DNA from: Microvirga massiliensis
Lineage (GTDB): Bacteria; Pseudomonadota; Alphaproteobacteria; Rhizobiales; Beijerinckiaceae
Direction of reading: 5' to 3'
Length of the DNA stretch: 64,000 nucleotides
Assembly: GCF_001006805.1 (NCBI RefSeq)
Contig: NZ_LN811357.1
Span: forward strand, 287,539-351,538
Each line of letters starts with the position of its first letter. Positions within the stretch are counted from its first letter, which is position 1. The notes under the pieces are model-generated. The model was given only the letters and a program-made list of their open reading frames with translations. It did no database searches and had not been told where the DNA came from. The position numbers and the translations under genes are program-made. Below, in pieces: positions 44,512 to 51,134 of the stretch.

Positions 44512-44579
44512 CAGCGCCGCGGCGAGCGGCACAGGGAGAGCGCGCCCGCGTTCCGCGGCCGTCCCTGGCATCAGCTTTC

Positions 44580-45524
44580 ATGAACATGCACACCACTCCG
44601 GTGGCAGGCCGCTCTGCGTCGTTCCACGGCATCCTGCTGATGCTGCTGGGCATCCTGCTGTTTTCCATCAATGACGTCATGGGAAAATGGCTCGTGGCGA
44701 CCTATTCGGTCGGACAGGTGCTCCTGCTCCGCAGCGCCGCGGCCCTGGTGGTGTTGACCGCGGCCATCTGGTACCGAGGCGAGCGGCTCTATTTTCCGTC
44801 TGCGCCTGGCCTTTACATTCTGCGGATCGTCTTCTCGACGCTCGAAGTCGCCTGTTTCTACTGGGCGGTCATGTGGCTGCCGCTCGCCGACGTCATGACA
44901 TGCTACCTCGCAGCCCCGATCTATGTCGCCGCGATCGCGGCCGTCTGGCTGAAGGAGCGGATCGACCTATTACGGGTGTCGGTCATCGCCGTCGGCTTTG
45001 TCGGTGTCGTGTTGGCCCTGCGTCCATCATCCGAGACACTGACCCTGCCGGTCACGGTGGCGCTCGTGGGAAGCCTTTGCTTCGCCCTCCTGATGATCAC
45101 GACGCGGCGGCTCCGCGACACCAGCGGCACGAGCTTGGTGCTCGGGCAGACGCTCGGTGCGCTCGTGTTCGGCGCCATCGCATCGCCCTTCGGCTGGGTT
45201 TCCCCGAGTTCTCTCGATTTCGTGCTTCTCTCGCTCCTCGGCCTCATCGCCATGACTGGCCATATCTGCGTCAACCGCTCTCTCCGGCTCGCGCCCGCTT
45301 CGGTGGTAGCGCCCTTCCAGTATACCCTCATCGTCTGGGCCATCATTCTCGGTTATCTCGTCTTCGGCGATATCGCGGAACTCTGGACGATCATAGGCGC
45401 GGCTGTGATCTGTGGCGCCGGTGTGGCCCTGATCGTCATCGAGCGCCGCGCCAGGCGGGCCATCGCCGCATCTCCACCCTCGCCCGCTCCTTCGGGGCAG
45501 CCTTTCCCGTCGGCGGAGACGTGA
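44580..45524 (+). CDS. EamA/DMT-superfamily transporter
   Basis: A 314-residue inner-membrane protein with ten predicted helices in two EamA repeats (for example GILLMLLGILLFSINDVMGK at the first helix and FQYTLIVWAIILGYLVFGDI near the end). The N-terminal half has YWAVMWLPLADVMTCYLAAP, the conserved EamA helix 3-4. Such carriers export amino acids, nucleobases or drugs; no cargo can be assigned. The start is uncertain: MNMHTTPVAG at 44580 is chosen; a TTG overlapping the previous stop at 44508 would add 24 residues. Confidence 0.87.
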   Translation: MNMHTTPVAGRSASFHGILLMLLGILLFSINDVMGKWLVATYSVGQVLLLRSAAALVVLTAAIWYRGERLYFPSAPGLYILRIVFSTLEVACFYWAVMWLPLADVMTCYLAAPIYVAAIAAVWLKERIDLLRVSVIAVGFVGVVLALRPSSETLTLPVTVALVGSLCFALLMITTRRLRDTSGTSLVLGQTLGALVFGAIASPFGWVSPSSLDFVLLSLLGLIAMTGHICVNRSLRLAPASVVAPFQYTLIVWAIILGYLVFGDIAELWTIIGAAVICGAGVALIVIERRARRAIAASPPSPAPSGQPFPSAET

Positions 45525-45688
45525 AGATGGCACTTCCCGCCTGTACCGGCGCGCTCATAGGGTAATGGCCATGACGGTTTTCACAGCCGGCGAGCCCAAA
45601 TTGATGTAAAGTCATTCCGTCGCGCAACCAGAGGCTGCGCCGCGGTGCTGGGAATGCGTATCCGTCCATTCCTTCAGGGGAGGATACA

Positions 45689-47083
45689 ATGCCGACTTGG
45701 CGTCCCGATCCGAGTTTCTACCCTTCGCCACGCATAGCCGAGCAAGGCCCGCCCGAGGCCCTCGCCTACGTCGCCGTGTTCGATCCCGAACGGCAGCGGC
45801 CCGACGGCATCGCGGTCGTCGATGTCGATGAGAAGTCGCCGTCCTACGCGCGGATCGTCGGTTCGGTGTCCATGCCCAACACGGGCGACGAGCTCCATCA
45901 TTTCGGGTGGAACGCGTGCTCGTCCAATCTGTGCCCCAATGCGCCGCACCCGCATGTCGAGCGGCGCTATCTCGTCGTGCCGGGACTGCGTTCGTCGCGG
46001 ATTCATATCCTCGACACTAAGCCTGATCCGGTAAACCCGAAAGTCGTCAAGGTGATCGAGCCCGAGGAGATCGCGGCAAAGACCGGATATACGCGCCCGC
46101 ACACGATTCATTGCGGACCCGACGGCATTTACGTCACGGCGTTGGGAAACGCGGAGGGCAACGCGCCGGGCGGCATCTTCATGATCGACCACGAGACCTT
46201 CGAGCCGCTCGGCCCGTGGGAGAAGGATCACGGTCCGCAGAAGCTGGCCTACGACGGCTGGTGGCACCTCGGTTACGACACGATGGTGACGAGCGAGTGG
46301 GGAACGCCCGACACCTTCGAAAACGGCCTCATTCCTGAGGTGCTGCTCGGATCGCAATATGGCCGACGGCTGCATTTCTGGGATCTCAACAAGCGGACGC
46401 ATCTCCAGGAGATCGACTTCGGCGAGGAACATCAGCTCGTATTCGAGCTGCGTCCCGCCCATGACCCCACCAAGGCGCACGGCTTCGTGAACTGCGTCAT
46501 CAGCCTGAAGGATCTCTCGTCCTCGATCTGGACCTGGTATCGCGACGGTGAGCGCTGGGCGGTCAAGAAGGTGATCAGCATACCCGCCGAACCGGCCCAT
46601 GCCGATGACCTGCCGCCCATGCTCAAGGGCTTCGGCGCGGTGCCGCCCCTCGTCACCGACATCGATCTCTCGATGGACGATCGCTTCCTTTACGTGGCGT
46701 GCTGAGGTACGGGAGATCTCCAGCAATACGACGTGTCAGATCCTTTCAATCCGAAGCTGACCGGCAAGGTGCGGATCGGCGGAATCGTCTCGCGGGCGAG
46801 CCATCCGGCGGCAAAGAACGGGCATCTCACGGGCGGCCCACAGATGGTCGAGATCAGCCGCGACGGGCGGCGGGTCTACTTCACCAACTCTCTCTACGGC
46901 GCCATCGACAAGCAGTTCTATCACAATGGTCTCGAGGGCTGGATGGTGAAGCTCGATGCCGGTCCGGAGGGTGGAATCGAATTCGACCCCGAGTTCTTCA
47001 TCGAGTGGTCGAAGGGCCATCTCCCGCATCAGGTCAGGCTGCAGGGAGGCGACTGCTCGTCCGATTCCTATTGCTTCCCGTAA
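45689..47083 (+). pseudogene. Methanethiol oxidase (selenium-binding protein SBP56 family), interrupted by in-frame TGA
   Basis: One reading frame of 464 sense codons plus stop, close to the full length of bacterial methanethiol oxidases, which turn methanethiol into formaldehyde, hydrogen sulfide and hydrogen peroxide. GGGGAGG precedes the ATG. The conserved cysteine region HFGWNACSSNLCPNAPHPH and the C-terminal LQGGDCSSDSYCFP are present. At 46703-46705 the frame reads TGC-TGA-GGT-ACG-GGA (C-stop-G-T-G), where homologues have C-W-G-T-G, so TGG has become TGA; the frame then continues intact (LQQYDVSDPFNPKLTGKVRI). One G-to-A change explains it. Termination would leave 338 residues without the last quarter. 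Selenocysteine is unlikely because the residue aligns with Trp. The membrane gene at 47105 follows by 21 bases. Confidence 0.85.
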
Positions 47084-47104
47084 GGGCGGCTCCGAGGGGA
47101 GGTG

Positions 47105-47746
47105 ATGGAGATCACCGCGGGCAGTTGGGCGCCCTGGCTCGCGGTTGCGGGCCTCGGCGCGTTCCACGGACTCAATCCGGCCATGGGCTGGCTGTTCGCA
47201 GTTGCCCTCGGTTTTCAGCGACGGAGCGGCGCTGTCGTTCTGGCCGCCCTCGCCCCGATCGCCCTCGGCCATGCACTGTCGGTCGCGGTCGTCCTGGTTG
47301 CAGTCCTCTTTGCCGGTCTGCTCCTGGATCAGCACCTGTTTTCCAGAACGGCCGGCATCATCCTGATCGGCTGGGCCTGCTGGCATGCCGCCTACGGACA
47401 CCGCCGCCGCGTGCGGATTGGCATGCAGACCGGCCTGCTCGGGCTCGGAATCTGGTCCTTCCTGATGGCGAGCGCCCACGGAGCCGGCTTGATGCTCGTC
47501 CCCATCGTTCTACCTCTGTGCCTCTCGCCGGGGTCGGTCGGCGGAGCAGCGCCGGACCAGCCGACCTTGCTGGCTTTCGCAGCCTTGGGCGTGCACACCG
47601 GAACGATGCTGATCGTGATCGGAGCGGTCTCCACCCTGGTTTACCGCTGCACGGATCTCGCTTTTCTAAGGCGTGGCTGGATCAACCTGGACCTCGTCTG
47701 GAGCGCAGCCCTCATCGTGACGGGAAGCTTGTTGCTCATCCGATGA
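47105..47746 (+). CDS. Hypothetical multi-pass membrane protein beside methanethiol oxidase
   Basis: A 213-residue inner-membrane protein with six hydrophobic segments (for example LAVAGLGAFHGLNPAMGWLF, VVLAALAPIALGHALSVAVV and ILIGWACWHAAYG). The first helix holds FHGLNPAMGW, and His residues recur in membrane segments (GHAL, CWHA, SAHG, GVHTG), as in metal-transport or nickel/cobalt exporter-like folds; that resemblance is inference. The ATG at 47105 has AGGGGAGG ahead, and a GTG directly before it (47102) is an alternative. It is 21 bases downstream of the methanethiol oxidase gene; from memory this type of membrane gene follows that oxidase in other bacteria, suggesting a metal supply or maturation role. 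Confidence 0.7.
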   Translation: MEITAGSWAPWLAVAGLGAFHGLNPAMGWLFAVALGFQRRSGAVVLAALAPIALGHALSVAVVLVAVLFAGLLLDQHLFSRTAGIILIGWACWHAAYGHRRRVRIGMQTGLLGLGIWSFLMASAHGAGLMLVPIVLPLCLSPGSVGGAAPDQPTLLAFAALGVHTGTMLIVIGAVSTLVYRCTDLAFLRRGWINLDLVWSAALIVTGSLLLIR

Positions 47747-47823
47747 GCACGCCCGCGACGCCCCGGAACGCCCCTGCGCCCCATACGTTGGGCTGCGTGT
47801 TCACATCGGCTCGGAGGCCGCGA

Positions 47824-48090
47824 ATGACGAAGCCCAAGCTGTTATCGATCGTGCTCCTGGGAAGCCTGCTCGCAACGGGCATAGCAGGAAGCGTTTCGGC
47901 TCAGCCCTGGGATCGAGATTGGGACCGGGGACGAGGCTGGGATCGTGATTGGGAACGAGACCGCGATTGGGATCGTGACCGGGAGTGGCGTCGCAGAGGG
48001 CCTGATCGCGACTGCTACTGGGTCCGTCGGCAATTCAGAGATCGATACGGCGATCTCGTGATCAGGCGCTACCGGGTCTGCGAGGATTAG
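47824..48090 (+). CDS. Small secreted W/D/R-rich protein
   Basis: An 88-residue protein: signal peptide (MTKPKLLSIVLLGSLLATGI...VSAQ, about 26 residues) and a mature chain dominated by WDRDWDRGRGW-type imperfect repeats of Trp, Arg and Asp, ending in a Cys-containing segment (DRDCYWVRRQFRDRYGDLV) with a second Cys at CED. GGAGG lies 7 bases before the ATG. The low-complexity region is strongly zwitterionic. The function is unknown; similar small exported proteins are frequent in Hyphomicrobiales. It is convergent with another W/R/D-rich secreted protein 64 bases away. Confidence 0.7.
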   Translation: MTKPKLLSIVLLGSLLATGIAGSVSAQPWDRDWDRGRGWDRDWERDRDWDRDREWRRRGPDRDCYWVRRQFRDRYGDLVIRRYRVCED

Positions 48091-48100
48091 GCAGAGTTTA

Positions 48101-48160
48101 CGGTAGCCAGGGAGTGGCGGGCAGCGCCCGCCACACGGTCGATGCCAATCCTGGCTACCG
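48101..48160. terminator. Nested double stem-loop between convergent genes
   Basis: Outer arms CGGTAGCCAGG (48101-48111) and CCTGGCTACCG (48150-48160) enclose an inner perfect stem GTGGCGGGC (48114-48122), loop AGC, GCCCGCCAC (48126-48134). It starts 10 bases after one stop codon and overlaps the end of the convergent gene, so it can serve both strands as a terminator. Confidence 0.65.
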
Positions 48161-48541
48161 GGAGGGAGAAGTCGTGGACGGTGATGCCGGTGCGGTCGAG
48201 CCCGAGGACGTGTCCTGCCGCGACCGCACGCGGTCGAACATGGTCAGCGCAGCATCGACACACGTCCGCATCGATTCCCGTTCGTCGCAGACGATGCGCA
48301 GCTGCGTGTCGCCGCTGCGGAGAAAGAACCGAGCGCCAGTTGCGCGTCGCCCCTCACCGTCGTCCCACCTGGAGCGATCGCGCCAGTCGTCCGAACGCCG
48401 ATCGTCAGAGTGCCGATTCCATTCCTTCCTCATCTCACGCCAGTCACCCCGATCGTCGTCATCGCGGTCCCGCGTGGACTGGCTCCACGCCGAAGTCGCG
48501 GCGAGAGTGAGTCCGGCTGCAAGCAAGAGTGCCTTTCGCAA
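48155..48541 (-). CDS. Small secreted charged protein
   Basis: A 128-residue exported protein. TTG at 48541 is taken as start because AGGGAGG sits 5 bases upstream and the product then begins exactly with a signal peptide (LRKALLLAAGLTLAATSAWSQ). The mature chain opens with an Asp/Arg/Trp-rich region (DRDDDDRGDWREMRKEW, then DDWRDRSRWDDGEG), followed by a more ordered part, ARFFLRSGDTQLRIVCDE, and a second Cys in RTCVDAALTMF, so a disulfide-closed small domain is likely. Function is unknown. Its composition mirrors the convergent gene at 47824-48090. Confidence 0.65.
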   Translation of the reverse strand: MRKALLLAAGLTLAATSAWSQSTRDRDDDDRGDWREMRKEWNRHSDDRRSDDWRDRSRWDDGEGRRATGARFFLRSGDTQLRIVCDERESMRTCVDAALTMFDRVRSRQDTSSGSTAPASPSTTSPSR

Positions 48542-48720
48542 GTGAGCCTCCCTGAGCGAAGAGCTGACCAAGGCGCATTCAGGCCCGGGACTGATGCGCC
48601 TGAGTGAACTGACCGCAGGGACCTTGGTTCCCGAGCGGAACCGAAGCCCGCGCACGTTGCGCGCTCCCTTCTCGCGGTGCGGAAACTCGGTCTACACTCT
48701 GCCCGTGGAGGGTAGACGCC

Positions 48721-49392
48721 ATGAAGGTTCTCGCGCTCGTGACGCAAAAGGGCGGGACCGGGAAAAGCAGTCTCGCCGTTTCGCTCGCGGTTGCTGCAGA
48801 GGAGTCGGGTCTGAAGACGTGCATCCTCGACGTAGACCCGCAGGGCACGGCGGCCGAGTGGCGAGCCCGCCGCACGGCGGAGCGTCCCGAGGTCGAGGCG
48901 ATCAACTGGAGCTTCCTCTCGTCGCGACTCTATACGTTGAAGCGCGAGAGATGCGACCTCATCATCATCGACACGCCCGGTGCGAACAATGCAGCCGCCG
49001 AGGCCGCGATGCGCGACGCGACCCTGTGCATCATCCCGGTCCGGCCGAGCGTTGCCGATATCGAGGCCGCAAAGCCGACGATCCGTTACCTGAGCGACCG
49101 TGACAAGCCGTTCGCCTTCGTGCTGAACCAATGCCCGGTCGGAGGGCGCACAGCCCGCACCTCGAACGCCTATCGGGCTCTTCAGCTCCTGAGCGCCGTC
49201 TCCGACGCGACGCTGGCCAATCGTGCAGACCACATGGACGCGCTTGCAGCAGGCCTCGGCGTGACGGAGCATGCACCCTCGGGCAAGGCGGCCGCGGAGA
49301 CCCGCGCGCTCCTCTCCTGGCTCCTCGCGCAGCTCGAACGTCCGCAACGCGGGCGGCGTAACGAAGCACCCGCACGCGAGGCGCGCGGGTAA
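48721..49392 (+). CDS. ParA/MinD-family ATPase (orphan)
   Basis: A 223-residue P-loop ATPase with the deviant Walker A KGGTGKSS (residues 10-17, signature lysines 10 and 15), switch I LDVDPQGTAAEW and switch II LIIIDTPGANN. Full ParA proteins for chromosome segregation are longer and have a ParB beside them; neither holds here. Short orphan ParAs position other cargoes (chemoreceptor arrays, storage granules, conjugation or flagellar parts). GGAGGG lies upstream of the ATG. Neighbours (small secreted protein, SugE) do not reveal the cargo. The C-terminus ends in a basic tail (RPQRGRRNEAPAREARG) that could bind DNA. Confidence 0.88.
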   Translation: MKVLALVTQKGGTGKSSLAVSLAVAAEESGLKTCILDVDPQGTAAEWRARRTAERPEVEAINWSFLSSRLYTLKRERCDLIIIDTPGANNAAAEAAMRDATLCIIPVRPSVADIEAAKPTIRYLSDRDKPFAFVLNQCPVGGRTARTSNAYRALQLLSAVSDATLANRADHMDALAAGLGVTEHAPSGKAAAETRALLSWLLAQLERPQRGRRNEAPAREARG

Positions 49393-49417
49393 GATACTTC
49401 CTGTCCCCTGCCACTTC

Positions 49418-49498
49418 CGTCATTGCGAACGAAGTGAAGCAATCCAGCAGCGCGGAGGTGGGCAGGCTGGATCGCTTCGCTGCTCTCGCGATGACGGG
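49418..49498. repeat. Simple palindromic repeat block 3
   Basis: CGTCATTGCGAACGAAGTGA starts at 49418 and is continued by AGCAATCCAG; after a 16-base middle it is answered by CTGGATCGCTTCGCTGCTCT and CGCGATGACG ending at 49498. This is the basic two-armed form of the family: one imperfect hairpin of 81 bases without the spacer and inner units seen in blocks 1, 2 and 4. It lies between the convergent parA and sugE genes. Confidence 0.85.
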
Positions 49499-49522
49499 GT
49501 GAAGCGAGGGTAGCCTGCTCCT

Positions 49523-49834
49523 TCAGGCAAACTTCAGCGCAATGATCCCGGAGACGATCAGGCCGATGGCGCCGAGGCGCATGGCGGTGGCCGGCTCGGC
49601 GAAGAGGACGATGCCGAGAATCGCTGTGCCGACGGCTCCTATGCCCGTCCAGACCGCATAGGCGGTCCCGACAGGGAGCGACTTGAGGGCAAGTCCGAGG
49701 AGCACCACACTCGCGATCATGCTCGCGGCGGTGAGCAGGGTCGGCACCGGGCGCGTAAAGCCATCGGTATATTTCAACCCGATCGCCCAGCCGATCTCGA
49801 GCAGACCCGCGACAAAAAGGATGGTCCAGGCCAT
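49523..49834 (-). CDS. sugE: SMR-family guanidinium exporter (SugE/Gdx)
   Basis: A 103-residue small multidrug resistance protein with four transmembrane helices. MAWTILFVAGLLEIGWAIGL carries the membrane glutamate (Glu13) shared by the family, and the following LKYTDGFTRPVPTLLTA and ALKSLPVGTAYAVWTGIGAV are of the SugE/Gdx rather than EmrE subtype. Gdx proteins export guanidinium in exchange for protons as antiparallel dimers. The leader carries two ACGR-loop hairpins of the guanidine-II riboswitch, which strongly supports guanidinium as substrate. The start codon is 16 bases below the second hairpin with CGGAG as ribosome site. Confidence 0.95.
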   Translation of the reverse strand: MAWTILFVAGLLEIGWAIGLKYTDGFTRPVPTLLTAASMIASVVLLGLALKSLPVGTAYAVWTGIGAVGTAILGIVLFAEPATAMRLGAIGLIVSGIIALKFA

Positions 49835-49899
49835 GGCAAAACTCCGTCATGGCAGGCCGTCCCGCCGAGTTTTCGGGAAGCGCGGGGTCGTCCCCGCGC
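49835..49899 (-). promoter_or_regulatory. Guanidine-II (mini-ykkC) riboswitch upstream of sugE
   Basis: On the minus strand two hairpins precede sugE: GCGCGGGG-ACGA-CCCCGCGC (49899-49880) and GGCGGG-ACGG-CCTGCC (49866-49851; one G-U pair), 13 bases apart. Paired stems with ACGR tetraloops are the definition of the guanidine-II class, in which guanidinium makes the two loops dock. The second stem ends just before CGGAG, the ribosome site of sugE, so guanidinium binding should free translation. Confidence 0.93.
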
Positions 49900-50233
49900 A
49901 AGGGAGATGGGTTTGGCGTGCGCACTTGGCAAGACAGCTCTGCCGTATTCGGCAGCATTGCCTTCGAGCCACGCCGCACCTGGGACCCTTGGGCATTCGC
50001 CAGGCAAGCGGCTCGCGACGTCGGGGCAGAAGTGTCTGCCTGCCTTCCGAGACCTGGCTCTCAATTCCACAGAGCCGTCCGAGGCGGGGGCAAGTATTCG
50101 CGCCGAGGTGAAGAGTCAAAACTGATTCGGAACGACTCGCCCGAGAGTCGCGTTTGAGTCGCACGCGGATCAGATCGACTCTGCCGTGGACATTCAAGAC
50201 TCGCCCCACCAAGTAGTTGTGTTGGAGTATACA
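49900..50233. other. Intergenic region between divergent sugE and ku
   Basis: No gene is supported here. It contains the upstream part of the sugE leader and promoter on the left and an EcfG-type promoter for ku at 50129-50155 on the right. Several short overlapping open frames have no recognisable content. Confidence 0.5.
50129..50155 (+). promoter_or_regulatory. EcfG-type promoter upstream of the ku-ligD operon
   Basis: GGAAC at 50129-50133, 17-base spacer, CGTTT at 50151-50155: an exact match to the alphaproteobacterial general-stress sigma factor consensus GGAAC-N16/17-CGTT. The ku start lies 79 bases further on. It is in keeping with stress- or stationary-phase control of NHEJ reported in rhizobia. 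Confidence 0.75.
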
Positions 50234-51118
50234 ATGGCGCCACGGGCGAACTGGAAGGGATACTTGAAGTTGTCCCTGGTTTCCTGCGCAGTGGCGCTGT
50301 ATCCGGCGACCAGTTCATCGGCGCGGGTGCGGTTCCATACGCTCAACCGCGCCACCGGAAACCGGGTCAAGCGGCAGTTCATCGATTCGGAAACCGGCGA
50401 GCCCGTGGAGACCGACGCGCAGGTCAAGGGCTACGAGGTCGGAAAAGGCTCCCACGTCTTCATAGAGGACGAGGAGCTCGAGGCGATCCGCATCGAGAGC
50501 AGTCATACGATCGATATCGAAAGCTTCGTTCCACGCGATCAGGTCGATCAGCGCTATCTCGAGAGCCCCTATTATATTGCTCCTGACGACAAGGTCGCGC
50601 AGGAGGCATTTGCCGTGATCCGCGATGCCATGCGCGAGAAGGGCCGGGCGGGCGTGGCGCGGCTCGTGATCGCCCGGCGGGAATGGATGGTTCTCCTCGA
50701 ACCGCTCGGCAAGGGCATCCTCGCGACGCTGCTCCGGTTTCCTTACGAGGTCCGAAGCGAGGACGCGTATTTCGACGACATTCCAGACCTGAAGCTCCCT
50801 GCCGAGATGCGGGATCTCGCGGGACACATCATCGACACCAAGGCGGCGGATTTCGATCCTGGCCGTTTCGAGGACCGATATGAGAATGCCGTGATCGAGC
50901 TCATCCGCACGAAGCAGGGCGGCAAGGCTCCGAAAGCACGCGAGGCGCCAAGACCCTCGAACGTGGTCAACCTGATGGATGCGCTCCGCCGCAGCATCGA
51001 TGCCGAGCAGCCGGCTACCGTCGCGAAGAAGACGCCCCCGATGACGAGCACCGGCCGGTCCGCTCGCAAGGCGACGGCATCGAAGAGGAGTCGTGCCGGT
51101 ATCCGCAAGGCGAGCTGA
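50234..51118 (+). CDS. ku: Ku protein (non-homologous end joining)
   Basis: A 294-residue bacterial Ku. The N-terminus MAPRANWKGYLKLSLVSCAV is the family signature, followed by RVRFHTLNRATGNRVKRQF and VKGYEVGKGSHVFIEDEEL of the core beta-barrel. Ku dimers thread onto double-strand ends and recruit LigD. GGAG lies 8 bases before the ATG at 50234; the frame is open 16 codons further up, but that start lacks a site. The C-terminal 60 residues are Lys/Arg/Ala/Pro-rich, a tail that in other bacterial Ku proteins binds DNA and LigD. ligD starts 16 bases after the stop, so the two are an operon under the EcfG-type promoter. Confidence 0.96.
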   Translation: MAPRANWKGYLKLSLVSCAVALYPATSSSARVRFHTLNRATGNRVKRQFIDSETGEPVETDAQVKGYEVGKGSHVFIEDEELEAIRIESSHTIDIESFVPRDQVDQRYLESPYYIAPDDKVAQEAFAVIRDAMREKGRAGVARLVIARREWMVLLEPLGKGILATLLRFPYEVRSEDAYFDDIPDLKLPAEMRDLAGHIIDTKAADFDPGRFEDRYENAVIELIRTKQGGKAPKAREAPRPSNVVNLMDALRRSIDAEQPATVAKKTPPMTSTGRSARKATASKRSRAGIRKAS

Positions 51119-51134
51119 AGCGGGATCTCACGCG

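Noticed and set aside
46703..46705. Selenocysteine at the TGA of the selenium-binding-protein family gene
   Set aside because: The family name refers to bound selenium, not Sec; the residue aligns with Trp, the adjacent Cys is already present, and no convincing SECIS hairpin follows. Other genes use TGA as stop.
48637..48658. EcfG-like promoter upstream of parA (GGAAC...CGTT)
   Set aside because: The spacer is 13 bases, too short for the 16-17 required.
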